Source: JABDQZ01 sp963801985
GTDB taxonomy: Bacteria > Pseudomonadota > Gammaproteobacteria > Chromatiales > Chromatiaceae
NCBI GenBank assembly: GCA_963801985.1
Contig: CAWDGV010000004.1
Span: 1-64,000, forward strand
Direction: 5' to 3'
DNA length: 64,000 nucleotides
Below, piece by piece: positions 47,052 to 55,589 of the stretch (the first letter of the stretch is position 1; every line of letters begins with the position of its first letter). A program made the position numbers and the translations under genes. The notes beneath the pieces are model-generated. The model saw nothing but the letters and a program-made list of their open reading frames with translations. It was not told the DNA's origin and searched no databases.

Positions 47052-47906
47052 TCATTCTGGGGTATGGGCCTTAACGTGAATGGGCGCAAATGGTTCAGCC
47101 TGAACCAGCTCCAGCATCGCCTGCTTGAGCAGTTCCAGAATTGCCATAAAAGTGACAACAACACCATCCCGACCTTCTTCAAACTCGAAAAGCTCGGTAA
47201 AAGGTGTGAATTTATCCGCACTGATTTTATCCAGCACAATCGACATGCGTTCGCGCAATGACAAGGCCTCACGCTGGACATGATGGCTGGAAAACATGTC
47301 AACCCGGTGCAGTACTTCCTTTAATGCAAACAAAAGTTCTTTGAGGTCTACATCCGGTTCTTTTCTTTCGATTTTCCTGTCCGGAAAAGCCGCCACTGAC
47401 TGGTAAACATCGCGTCCCAAACGTGGCAAAGCATCAATATCCTCGGCAGCCTGTTTATAGCGCTCATATTCCTGCAGACGACGGATTAGTTCCGCACGGG
47501 GATCTTCTTCTGAATCTTCATCATCAGAAGTCCGTGGCAATAGCATTCTGGACTTGATTTCAGCCAGCATCGCGGCCATAACCAGGTAATCTGCTGCCAG
47601 TTCCAGATTAATCTCGCGCATTAATTCAACATACTCAACGTACTGGGTAGTAATCTCTGCTATGGGTACATCCAGGATATTCAGGTTCTGGCGTTTAATC
47701 AGGTAGAGCAATAAATCCAGCGGCCCTTCAAAGGCATCAAGAAAAACTTCAAGCGCTTCCGGTGGAATATACAGGTCTTTTGGCAAGGTGAACTGTGGTT
47801 CACCCTGCACGATAGCAAAAGGCATCTCTTCCTGCTGCGGCAGCTGGGCAGACGGCTCTTCGCTTGTTTCTTCTGGAGCGATATTGTCTTCAGCAGTTTC
47901 TGTCAT
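47052..47906 (-). CDS. scpA: Segregation and condensation protein A
   Basis: The 284-residue kleisin subunit has the N-terminal motif FEGPLDLLLYLIKRQNLNILD near residue 55, then an acidic linker and a C-terminal winged helix. It bridges SMC heads with ScpB. Its start shares a base with the trpS stop region. A 127-base gap to scpB contains no gene. Confidence 0.94.
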   Translation of the reverse strand: MTETAEDNIAPEETSEEPSAQLPQQEEMPFAIVQGEPQFTLPKDLYIPPEALEVFLDAFEGPLDLLLYLIKRQNLNILDVPIAEITTQYVEYVELMREINLELAADYLVMAAMLAEIKSRMLLPRTSDDEDSEEDPRAELIRRLQEYERYKQAAEDIDALPRLGRDVYQSVAAFPDRKIERKEPDVDLKELLFALKEVLHRVDMFSSHHVQREALSLRERMSIVLDKISADKFTPFTELFEFEEGRDGVVVTFMAILELLKQAMLELVQAEPFAPIHVKAHTPE

Positions 47907-49129
47907 CAGTAATCCAGCGACATAGCGTGACGTACATCCTTCATTGTCTCTTTAGCCACATCACGTGCTCTTTCACAGCCTTCGTTGATGACACTGCGCA
48001 CCACGTCAGGCTGCTCTTCATATTCTTTAGCCCTTGCCTGGATCGGTTTGAGCTCACGGAGAACAGCATCAATAATGGGTTGTTTGCATTCAATGCAACC
48101 TATTCCTGCCGTTTTGCAGCCATTCCTTGCCCAGTCCATAACAGATTCATCAGAGTATACTTCGTGAAACTGCCAGACCGGGCATTTTGCCGGGTCACCG
48201 GGATCGGTTCGTCTAACCCTGGCCGGGTCTGTCGGCATGGTTTTAAGCTGTTTCTCGATGACTTCAGGCTCGTCTCTTAAAGCAATGGTATTGCCATAGG
48301 ATTTGGACATTTTCTGACCATCCAGTCCCGGCATCTTGGAAGCCTTGGTCAGCAGAGATTCGGGTTCAGGCAGAATCACTTTGCCACCGCCTTCAATAAA
48401 ACCGTACAAACGTTCACGATCATTCATGGTGATGTTTTGCTGGCTTTCCAGTAATGCCCTGGCTGCATCCAGCGCTTCGGTGTCGCCCTGCTCCTGGTAA
48501 ACTTTGCGATATTGCTGGTAGAGCCTGGCGGTTTTCTTACCCATCTTTTTCATGGCTTTTTCGGCTTTTTCCTGGAAATCAGGTTCCTTGCCATACATAT
48601 GGTTAAAACGGCGCGCGACTTCGCGCGTCAGCTCAACATGCGCAACCTGATCTTCACCAACAGGTACCTGTCCTGCCTTGTAAATCAGGATATCGGCAGA
48701 CTGTAAAAGCGGATAACCCAGGAAGCCATAAGTTGCAAGATCTCGTTCTTTAAGCTTTTCCTGCTGGTCTTTGTAACTGGGCACACGCTCCAGCCAACCC
48801 AGTGGTGTCATCATCGACAGCAACAAGTGAAGCTCGGCATGTTCGGGAACACGGGACTGGATAAACATCGTCGCTTCAGAAGGATTGATGCCTGCAGCCA
48901 GCCAGTCAATCACCATATCCCATACACTATTGGGAATGATGGAGGGATCATCATAGTGTGTCGTTAACGCGTGCCAGTCAGCAATAAAGAAAAAACACTC
49001 GAACTCATGCTGTAACTCGAGCCAGTTTTTCAATACGCCATGATAGTGTCCCAGGTGCAAACGACCTGTCGGACGCATTCCAGATAATACGCGCGTGTAT
49101 TGACCCGACACAGAATTCAAAGCTGTCAT
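47906..49129 (-). CDS. trpS: Tryptophanyl-tRNA synthetase, probable Fe-S form
   Basis: This class I synthetase of 407 residues charges tRNA-Trp. The HIGH-like motif is HLGH at 25-28 and KMSKS at 273-277. Length exceeds the common 330-residue form by an insertion after about residue 185 and a C-terminal Cys cluster at residues 316, 338, 345 and 348 (C-x21-C-x6-C-x2-C). Thermotoga TrpRS binds a 4Fe-4S cluster through a closely similar motif near the anticodon-binding domain, so this is probably the same subclass. It begins the trpS-scpA-scpB-rluB run, 40 bases after the M50 protease. Confidence 0.93.
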   Translation of the reverse strand: MTALNSVSGQYTRVLSGMRPTGRLHLGHYHGVLKNWLELQHEFECFFFIADWHALTTHYDDPSIIPNSVWDMVIDWLAAGINPSEATMFIQSRVPEHAELHLLLSMMTPLGWLERVPSYKDQQEKLKERDLATYGFLGYPLLQSADILIYKAGQVPVGEDQVAHVELTREVARRFNHMYGKEPDFQEKAEKAMKKMGKKTARLYQQYRKVYQEQGDTEALDAARALLESQQNITMNDRERLYGFIEGGGKVILPEPESLLTKASKMPGLDGQKMSKSYGNTIALRDEPEVIEKQLKTMPTDPARVRRTDPGDPAKCPVWQFHEVYSDESVMDWARNGCKTAGIGCIECKQPIIDAVLRELKPIQARAKEYEEQPDVVRSVINEGCERARDVAKETMKDVRHAMSLDY

Positions 49130-49168
49130 CCCCTTTGGTGAAAATAATCGTCGTTATTGTACGAATTT

Positions 49169-49828
49169 TTACAGAATAATGCCCACAATCCGGGCAGAAA
49201 TAATTTCCAGGAAACCAATAGCTGGCATCAGCATCCTCGCCAGAACGCCGGTAGCCAGCAGCCCTATCAAAATAAAAAAGCCCCAGGGCTCAGTTTTTTG
49301 ATAAAGCACTGCAATATTTGCTGGCAACAATGAACTGACTATCCTGCCGCCATCCAGTGGCAACAATGGCAAAAGATTTAAAGCCATCAGCACCGCGTTA
49401 ATCATAATGCCAAAAGTGGCCATATGAAAAAGCGGTACACCAACCCAGGTTGACCATCCTGCAATTTGTGGACCGAGCGCGTAAATTGCCGACCAGGCAA
49501 GCAACATAAGGAAATTGGCCAACGGACCTGCCACAGCCACCAGGGCTGTATCGCGACGTGGATTTTTCAGGTTCTGCCAGTTGACCGGCACCGGCTTGGC
49601 CCAGCCAAACATAAAGCCCGTCAGAAAGTGCATCAAGAGAGGAAGAGCGATTGTGCCTATCGGATCAATGTGTTTAAAAGGATTAAGTGTCACACGCCCG
49701 GCAGCTCTGGCAGTGTTATCGCCCAGCTTATCCGCAACCAGTCCATGAGCAGCCTCGTGCACGGTAATTGCCAGCATAATGGGAAGAAAGCCGATGGCAA
49801 TCTGTTGAATCCACGATAATGACTGCAT
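49169..49828 (-). CDS. M50 family site-2 protease
   Basis: The 219-residue intramembrane zinc metalloprotease has the HExxH motif as HEAAHGLVADKL at about residue 24 within a hydrophobic helix. The second metal site is in LPLDGGRI near residue 160. Six hydrophobic segments are present. There is no PDZ domain, so it is the minimal YwhC/SpoIVFB-like class rather than RseP. Its substrate is unknown. It sits between the YciO gene and trpS. Confidence 0.92.
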   Translation of the reverse strand: MQSLSWIQQIAIGFLPIMLAITVHEAAHGLVADKLGDNTARAAGRVTLNPFKHIDPIGTIALPLLMHFLTGFMFGWAKPVPVNWQNLKNPRRDTALVAVAGPLANFLMLLAWSAIYALGPQIAGWSTWVGVPLFHMATFGIMINAVLMALNLLPLLPLDGGRIVSSLLPANIAVLYQKTEPWGFFILIGLLATGVLARMLMPAIGFLEIISARIVGIIL

Positions 49829-49848
49829 TTATAATTTACCCACGCTGC

Positions 49849-50469
49849 TTATTCGAAAGCTGAGACATCGCCCTTCCCCACACGCCAGATTACGGGAACA
49901 TCTTCTTCCATGCTTACCAGCGAAGTCTCTTCCATGCCGCAATAACCACCGTCAATAATCAGGTCTACCTGGTTACCAATAACATCTTTCATATCATAAG
50001 GATCGGTTAAGGGATACTCGTCTCCCGGCAACAACAAAGTGGAAGTCAACATGGGCTCACCCAGTGTTTCGAGCAACGCCAATGCAATCGCATTATCCGG
50101 GATTCGAATCCCGATGGTTTTTTTCTTGTCATGTAACAACCGCTTGGGTACCAGCTTGGTTGCCTTGTTGATAAAGGTATAAGCACCCGGTGTATAGTTT
50201 TTCAATATGCGGTACTGGTTGTTGTCAATCTTCGCGTAAGTGGCAATTTCCGACAGGTCACGACAAGCCAGCGTGAAATCATGTTTATCATCAACCTGGC
50301 GAATACGGCGCATACGTTGAAGCGCATCTTTATCGCCAATATGACAGCCCAGCGCATAACTGGTATCAGTCGGATAAACAATTATCCCACCCTGGTGAAT
50401 GATATCCACAGCCTGCCTGATCAAGCGGGCTTGCGGATTTTCTGGATGAATTTGAAAGAACTGTGCCAT
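49849..50469 (-). CDS. yciO: Sua5/YciO/YrdC-family protein (YciO-like)
   Basis: The 206-residue protein has the YrdC/Sua5 fold, with YPTDTSYALGCH near residue 36, the KxR-type region and a signature SSTLLLPGDEYPLTDP-like loop. The YciO branch is distinguished from tRNA-threonylcarbamoyl TsaC by this length and by neighbouring trpH/trpS genes. Its role is uncertain; weak threonylcarbamoyl-AMP synthase activity is the family precedent. Confidence 0.85.
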   Translation of the reverse strand: MAQFFQIHPENPQARLIRQAVDIIHQGGIIVYPTDTSYALGCHIGDKDALQRMRRIRQVDDKHDFTLACRDLSEIATYAKIDNNQYRILKNYTPGAYTFINKATKLVPKRLLHDKKKTIGIRIPDNAIALALLETLGEPMLTSTLLLPGDEYPLTDPYDMKDVIGNQVDLIIDGGYCGMEETSLVSMEEDVPVIWRVGKGDVSAFE

Positions 50470-50504
50470 TTCTATTAAGTCACTACTGCTAAGGGATAAA
50501 AAAT

Positions 50505-51338
50505 TTAGATTGTCCAGCTGTTCCAGATCGGCTCACAACCCTGTGGCAGAGTCGGCAGCTTTCCCAGTTCAACCCAGGGATTTTCCGGACCATGAAAATC
50601 CGAACCGGCCGATGCCAGCAATCCGTGATCTTTGGCATGTTTTGCCATGGTAAAGCACTCATCTTTGCTGTGGCTGCCGGAAACTACTTCAAGCCCTTCA
50701 CCACCCAACTCCTTAAACTCACCGATAAGACGCAAGAATTTACTGCGGGTCAGTCGATAGCGGGCAGGATGCGCAATCACAGCCTGACCACCCGCATCGT
50801 TTATCCAGGCGAGGACATCTTCCAGCTCGGCCCATCGACCGGCGACGTAACCGGGCTTGTTATTCACCAGGTAATGTTTAAACACATCCCGTACGTTTTT
50901 GGCATATCCCTGGTTAACCAGAAAATGCGCAAAATGTGTACGGCTGATTAATACTCCCTTTGCCAGCTTCCCGGCCCCCTCGAAGGCACCCGGAATGCCT
51001 TTTTTCTCCAGTTTCCGACCAATTTCACGGGCACGCCAGAGACGATGCTCTCTGAGCTTTTCCAGCCCCTGCTGTAACCCAAGGTGAGTTTCAGATATAT
51101 TCAAAGCCACGATGTGCAGCGTAGTCTGGGACCAGGTGACTGAAATCTCACAGCCATTAATTATCCTGAGATCATGCTTTGCAGCTTCCAGCCGTGCTTC
51201 CGCAAGGCCTGCAGTCGTATCGTGGTCTGTCAGCGCCAAAACATCGACACCCGCATCAGCAGCACGCTTAACCAGCTCAGCTGGAGTCAGGGTGCCATCT
51301 GATGCCGTTGAATGCGAATGTAGGTCAAAAGCCGTCAT
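50505..51338 (-). CDS. PHP-domain phosphoesterase (RNase AM/YciV-like)
   Basis: The 277-residue PHP hydrolase has metal ligands in DLHSHSTASDGTL (residues 4-16), LTDHDTTAG and HPARYRLT, and a C-terminal GSDFHG. E. coli YciV (RNase AM) is a 5'-3' exonuclease maturing rRNA 5' ends and also hydrolyses 3',5'-bisphosphates. ATG 51338 (MTAFDLHSH) is preferred over 51359, because family members begin near this Met. It leads the yciO, S2P and trpS run, divergent from the hypothetical gene at 51433. Confidence 0.88.
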   Translation of the reverse strand: MTAFDLHSHSTASDGTLTPAELVKRAADAGVDVLALTDHDTTAGLAEARLEAAKHDLRIINGCEISVTWSQTTLHIVALNISETHLGLQQGLEKLREHRLWRAREIGRKLEKKGIPGAFEGAGKLAKGVLISRTHFAHFLVNQGYAKNVRDVFKHYLVNNKPGYVAGRWAELEDVLAWINDAGGQAVIAHPARYRLTRSKFLRLIGEFKELGGEGLEVVSGSHSKDECFTMAKHAKDHGLLASAGSDFHGPENPWVELGKLPTLPQGCEPIWNSWTI

Positions 51339-51432
51339 ACTGATAATTATATCATTCAAGCATCCAAGATTGTTATTTACCCTATACTCATTTTCAGCTC
51401 CAAAAACAGCTATTGCCTGCTACAATCCGGTC

Positions 51433-52164
51433 ATGAATATATCGCCCTTTGATTTAAACGAACTGAAAGAAGTGTTTGAAACTCTCGCGGAAGTCATCTG
51501 CGACAACTGGGAAGGTTCGGATGAACCTTCTCCAATATTAATCAAACAGGCTGTTCTTCAACTTTTCGATGTCCTCAATAAAAATGACTCCAATAAATAC
51601 CAAAATCCTGATGCGCCGCTTAGACGGGAGGAAATCGACGAGCTCGGCGAATACGGCATGACACTCTTACAGGAAATGTCGGCATTCGCAGCTGACCTGG
51701 GTCTGCCGAAAGTTGCAGAAGACATGGAAGACCTGAGCTTTCCTTTTGCTGTCTGGCTTGCCCGAAATAATTCAGAAATCAAGAATATTGAATCTGTGGT
51801 GAATGCTCTTGCCCGAAAAGCCAACCAGATTCAGGAGCCACATCATTTAAAACAGTTGTTTCAGTATACCAACGAGATTATTGAGAACCTGAACCCTGTG
51901 ATCAGCCAGGATCTGGAAAAAACCAATCCAATGCGCCCCTGGAGAATCCTGATTATTAATCGCGCTATCATCGCTACTCGCAGCCATGATTCCGAGTTGA
52001 TGACCCGGGCTTTTGATACGCTGGTTGAAAACCTACCGGAAGATGCCACACGCTTTTTTGAGGAAGGCGTGGAGCAAATGCACCTGATTGACTATCCGGA
52101 GCACGTCAAAGAGCTGATGCAGCAATATTTTTTACTCCATGGAATGTCCAGAACCCTGCACTGA
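51433..52164 (+). CDS. Hypothetical cytoplasmic protein
   Basis: The 243-residue acidic, helical protein starts MNISPFDLNELKEVFETLAE. The open frame reaches back to 51112, but that part is the reverse of the PHP gene. It is rich in Glu, Leu and Asn, with no membrane segment or signal. The N-terminal portion (residues 1-120) and the C-terminal MRPWRILIINRAI region suggest one folded domain. No family is recognised. It is divergent from the PHP gene (gap under 100 bases) and leads yciB-yciI-ppiC, ending six bases before yciB. Confidence 0.7.
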   Translation: MNISPFDLNELKEVFETLAEVICDNWEGSDEPSPILIKQAVLQLFDVLNKNDSNKYQNPDAPLRREEIDELGEYGMTLLQEMSAFAADLGLPKVAEDMEDLSFPFAVWLARNNSEIKNIESVVNALARKANQIQEPHHLKQLFQYTNEIIENLNPVISQDLEKTNPMRPWRILIINRAIIATRSHDSELMTRAFDTLVENLPEDATRFFEEGVEQMHLIDYPEHVKELMQQYFLLHGMSRTLH

Positions 52165-52170
52165 TAAATT

Positions 52171-52725
52171 ATGAAATTTCTTTCAGACTTTTTTCCAATT
52201 CTGCTGTTTTTTATTGCCTACGAAATCTACGATATTTACGTGGCTACAGCAGTAGCCATTGCTGCGTCGGCCGGACAGGTGGCCTATTTTCACCTGCGTT
52301 ATAAAAAAGTTGAAAAAATGCAGTGGATTACACTGGGCTTACTGGTTTTTTTTGGTGGCCTTACCCTGTTGTTACGGGACCCTGATTTTATCAAGTGGAA
52401 GCCAACCGTGGTCAACTGGCTTTTTGCCGCGGCATTTTTAGGCAGTGCTTTTATTGGTAAAAAACCACTGTTGCAACGCATGATGGAGCAGGCCGTCAGC
52501 CTGCCTGAAAACATCTGGAACAGGTTGAATTTTATCTGGATCAGTTTTTTTATCGCTATTGGTTTTTTAAACCTTTATGTCGCTTTCAATTATTCTGAAG
52601 ACATCTGGGTTAAATTCAAACTGTTTGGCATGCTGGGAATAACCTTCATATTTGTGATTGCCCAGGGTTTCTATATAGCCAGGCATGTCCAGGATAATGG
52701 CGAAACGGAATCGGAAGAAGCCTGA
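52171..52725 (+). CDS. yciB: Inner membrane septation protein YciB (IspZ)
   Basis: The 184-residue polytopic membrane protein has five hydrophobic helices, starting FLSDFFPILLFFIAYEIYDI and containing GSAFIGKKPLLQRMM and WNRLNFIWISFF. Such proteins affect cell-envelope synthesis and septation. It begins six bases after the hypothetical gene and lies next to yciI, a common gammaproteobacterial order. Confidence 0.94.
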   Translation: MKFLSDFFPILLFFIAYEIYDIYVATAVAIAASAGQVAYFHLRYKKVEKMQWITLGLLVFFGGLTLLLRDPDFIKWKPTVVNWLFAAAFLGSAFIGKKPLLQRMMEQAVSLPENIWNRLNFIWISFFIAIGFLNLYVAFNYSEDIWVKFKLFGMLGITFIFVIAQGFYIARHVQDNGETESEEA

Positions 52726-52769
52726 TTCCTCTGGAAAATTCATGCATTTTAAATTAACAAGGAGTTATC

Positions 52770-53069
52770 GTGTATTACAGCATCATTGGTGAAGATGTTG
52801 CAGACAGTCTTGATAAAAGACTGTCTGTCAGACCCGCTCACCTGGAGCGACTAAAGCAATTACAAGACCAGGGACGGCTGCTGGTAGCTGGTCCAAATCC
52901 TGCAATTGACAATGAAGACCCGGGGCCTAACGGTTTTACCGGCAGCGTGATTATTGCTGAATTCCCAAGTCTGCAGGATGCGCAAAACTGGGCTGATCAA
53001 GACCCCTATATCGAGGCTGGCGTTTATAAAAACGTTAGCGTTAAACCTTTCAAAAAGGTATTGCCATAA
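52770..53069 (+). CDS. yciI: YciI-family protein
   Basis: The 99-residue ferredoxin-like alpha+beta protein starts MYYSIIGEDV with the conserved His in RPAHLERL and the AGP motif near residue 40. The dimeric YciI fold has a putative His-Asp catalytic pair, but no reaction is proven for most members. AAGGAG precedes the start. It is two bases before the parvulin gene and follows yciB by 45 bases. Confidence 0.93.
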   Translation: MYYSIIGEDVADSLDKRLSVRPAHLERLKQLQDQGRLLVAGPNPAIDNEDPGPNGFTGSVIIAEFPSLQDAQNWADQDPYIEAGVYKNVSVKPFKKVLP

Positions 53070-53071
53070 TT

Positions 53072-53890
53072 ATGAAAAAACTACTGACCCTCATACTCTT
53101 ATTAACCATCCTGGAAACACATGCAGCTGAAACAACAGCGGCTGATGACCCTGTGCTGTTTTATGTCAATGATGAAGCCATAACGCAAAGCATGTTCAGA
53201 CAATATTACGCCTTTAAAAGTTACCAGATTCCAGCTGATCCTGAGCAACAGAAAATTCAGCAGAACAAGGTAGCCAATGAACTGATTAACATCTTTTTGA
53301 TGAGCAAACAGGCCGAAGCCGAGAAACTGGATCAGGATTATCATGCAAAGATGGCGCTGGAAGTTGCACGCAAAAATACCTTGAGCAAGGTATTGATAAG
53401 CAAGCACCTGAATAAAATGGAAATTACTGATAAGGAGCGCGAAGATGCCTACCAGGAAATTCTCAAGCAGGCTGCCAGGCGTGCTGAATACAAAGCCCGC
53501 TTCATTACCCTGAAGGACGAAGCCAAGGCCAGGCTGGTCATCGAAAAACTTAACAAGGGTGATGACTTTAACGAACTTGCCAAGCTCTATTCAGCAGAAA
53601 ATTTTGGTAAGCAGGATGATGACAGCCTCGGATGGTTTACAGCGGATACCCAGGAAAAAGAAGTCGCTGAAGCAATCCAGTCAGTCGAAGTTGGAAAGTT
53701 TACTGAAAAGCCAGTTAAAACACGCTTTGGCTGGCATGTCATCATCGTCGATGACAAAAAAACACCCGAAGTACCAACTTTGGAAGAGATGAAAAACCAG
53801 TTGACGGCACTGATCCAGCAACAAAAATTACGTCAGGAAGTAGCTGAACTGCGCAAGTCCGCAACAATTAAAGCTGCCGATCAGAAATAA
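53072..53890 (+). CDS. Periplasmic PpiC-type peptidyl-prolyl isomerase
   Basis: The 272-residue protein has a Sec signal (MKKLLTLILLLTILETHA), an N-terminal SurA-like helical region (VNDEAITQSMFRQYYAF) and a parvulin domain near residues 135-235 (ARFITLKDEAKARLV, GDDFNELAKLYS, LGWFTADTQ, RFGWHVIIVDD). It probably assists outer-membrane or secreted protein folding in the periplasm. It is last in the yciB-yciI-ppi run, followed by a terminator. Confidence 0.9.
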   Translation: MKKLLTLILLLTILETHAAETTAADDPVLFYVNDEAITQSMFRQYYAFKSYQIPADPEQQKIQQNKVANELINIFLMSKQAEAEKLDQDYHAKMALEVARKNTLSKVLISKHLNKMEITDKEREDAYQEILKQAARRAEYKARFITLKDEAKARLVIEKLNKGDDFNELAKLYSAENFGKQDDDSLGWFTADTQEKEVAEAIQSVEVGKFTEKPVKTRFGWHVIIVDDKKTPEVPTLEEMKNQLTALIQQQKLRQEVAELRKSATIKAADQK

Positions 53891-53910
53891 AATTCAATTT
53901 TTAATGGTCT

Positions 53911-53966
53911 TAAACAGATTAGCCGGATAAAACCATGTCCGGCTAATTAATCTGTTATAGTTTTTC
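53911..53966 (+). terminator. Rho-independent terminator after the isomerase gene
   Basis: An imperfect long hairpin (AACAGATT-AGCCGGA pairing with TCCGGCT-AATT-AATCTGTT, a four-base bulge) is followed by TAGTTTTTCTTCG. It lies 20 bases after the stop codon. Confidence 0.75.
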
Positions 53967-53991
53967 TTCGACAATGACGAGGCCATTGACA

Positions 53992-54444
53992 ATGAATAAG
54001 AAAATTTCAGTAATACTGTTGTTTTTTTCCATCTCGCTACAACCAGCCATGGCAGATGGCCTGGTCCAGGTAGCCAGTAATTTCAATGTAGAACAAACAA
54101 CCAACCGAATGGAAAAAATCCTCACAGCTAAAGGCATGACGATTTTTAACCGAATAAATCACGCTGCAGCAGCAGAAAAGGTTGGTATTAAGTTAAGACC
54201 AACTGAACTGCTTATTTTTGGAAATCCAAAAGCGGGAAGCCCTTTGATGCAATGCCAGCAAAAAGTTGCTATTGACCTGCCGCAGAAAGCCTTGATATGG
54301 GAAGACGAAGAAAACAAGGTCTGGATCACTTATAACGATCCTGCATACCTTGCAGATCGACATAATATAACCGGCTGCGAGAAAGCCATTGATAATATTA
54401 AAAACGCCCTGGCCGGTATTTCCGCAAAAGCAGCCAAAGAATAA
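53992..54444 (+). CDS. Secreted DUF302-domain protein
   Basis: The protein has 150 residues with a Sec signal peptide (MNKKISVILLFFSISLQPAM, cleavage near AMA-D). ATG 53992 is preferred to 53974, since it starts the signal. The mature part carries the DUF302 fold: NRMEKILTAKGMTIFNRINH near residue 35, PTELLIFGNPKAGSPLMQ and ALIWEDEENKVWITYNDP. DUF302 proteins are small periplasmic proteins of unknown role, sometimes near sulfur or metal genes. It stands alone. Confidence 0.88.
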   Translation: MNKKISVILLFFSISLQPAMADGLVQVASNFNVEQTTNRMEKILTAKGMTIFNRINHAAAAEKVGIKLRPTELLIFGNPKAGSPLMQCQQKVAIDLPQKALIWEDEENKVWITYNDPAYLADRHNITGCEKAIDNIKNALAGISAKAAKE

Positions 54445-54477
54445 AGCTTATTTATTAACTGCTGGTTTTTAGGTGGG

Positions 54478-54762
54478 CTAGTCTTCTTTTTTTATCTTGC
54501 TAATTTTATTAATTGAGACGACTTCAGCTGATGGTTTCTCATCAGAGTAATAGGGTTTTTCCTGCTGGATACCAGCCAGATCAGCCAGCTCCCGTTCGCG
54601 GTTGGATATCAGGCCAAGGCACATACGAATATCCTGGATGGTATTATCCGATAAGGGATGTTTTAAATCACGATGGGCAGGCGTTGTATCCTTGATAATG
54701 CTGGCAAGCACCTTGCGCATTACCAGCAATAAATCCCGTTCTCTGTTGTTGTCATCAGTCAT
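54478..54762 (-). CDS. Small conserved hypothetical protein
   Basis: The 94-residue soluble helical protein starts MTDDNNRERDLLLVMRKVLA, has the segment LKHPLSDNTIQDIRMCLGLI and a Lys/Glu-rich tail (NKISKIKKED). The central segment resembles small proteins seen next to dapB-like genes in related proteobacteria; no domain is recognised. It is 23 bases from dapB's stop on the same strand, so co-transcription is likely. Confidence 0.7.
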   Translation of the reverse strand: MTDDNNRERDLLLVMRKVLASIIKDTTPAHRDLKHPLSDNTIQDIRMCLGLISNRERELADLAGIQQEKPYYSDEKPSAEVVSINKISKIKKED

Positions 54763-54785
54763 AAATTCACCTGTTTAAGCTTATG

Positions 54786-55589
54786 TCAGTTAAGCGCCAG
54801 AACATCCTGCATGTCGAATAAACCGCTTGCCTTGTCATTCAGCCATGCGGAAGCCCTGACTGCACCATTTGCAAACGTCAGTCGACTGGATGCCTTGTGC
54901 GTTATTTCTACGCGCTCACCATCCATCGCGAACCAGACTGTATGTTCTCCCACAACATCGCCGGCACGAATAGTCTCAAATCCTATGGTTTTTGGATCTC
55001 TTTCGCCGGTATGCCCTTCCCGGCCATAAACAGCAACTTCATTCAGATCTCTACCCAGGGTGTCGGCAACTACTTCACCCATGCGCAAAGCAGTACCCGA
55101 TGGCGCATCAACTTTATGCCGATGATGTGCTTCTACAATCTCAATATCAGATTGTTCACCCATTACACGGGCAGCCGTTTCAAGTAATTTCAAACAGAGA
55201 TTTACACCCACGCTCATGTTTGGAGCAAACACGATGGCGATCTGCTCGCTGGCTTTCTGCAAGGCAACTTTCTGTTCATCGGACAAACCTGTTGTGCCAA
55301 TCACCATTTTCCTGCCGGCCTGCAGACAGATTTCCAGATGCATCATGGTTGCAGCTGGACCGGTAAAATCAATTAATACATCGAAATCATTTGCCGCTGT
55401 AGCCAGATCAGCTGTCAGCATGACACCATTTTTTCCAATACCAGCGAGTTCACCCGCATCGGCACCGATGAGACTGGATTCAGGACGCTCTGTCGCAACC
55501 GCAAGCTCTACGCCATCAGTTGCATCGACTGCCTGAATCAGCGTTCTCCCCATGCGTCCAGCCGCACCAACCACTGCAATTCGAACCAT
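54786..55589 (-). CDS. dapB: 4-hydroxy-tetrahydrodipicolinate reductase
   Basis: The 267-residue NAD(P)H-dependent enzyme of the lysine/diaminopimelate pathway has the N-terminal Rossmann motif VVGAAGRMGRTLI, FTGPAATMMHLE, and the catalytic His/Lys in EAHHRHKVDAPSGTA near residue 155. Length matches the family (about 270). It abuts dnaJ with one base, so it is translated from the heat-shock transcript end, a frequent gammaproteobacterial arrangement. Confidence 0.97.
   Translation of the reverse strand: MVRIAVVGAAGRMGRTLIQAVDATDGVELAVATERPESSLIGADAGELAGIGKNGVMLTADLATAANDFDVLIDFTGPAATMMHLEICLQAGRKMVIGTTGLSDEQKVALQKASEQIAIVFAPNMSVGVNLCLKLLETAARVMGEQSDIEIVEAHHRHKVDAPSGTALRMGEVVADTLGRDLNEVAVYGREGHTGERDPKTIGFETIRAGDVVGEHTVWFAMDGERVEITHKASSRLTFANGAVRASAWLNDKASGLFDMQDVLALN

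Noticed and set aside
51112..51432. Upstream extension of the hypothetical gene at 51433
   Set aside because: It overlaps the PHP gene in antisense, and the sensible Met with normal spacing is at 51433.
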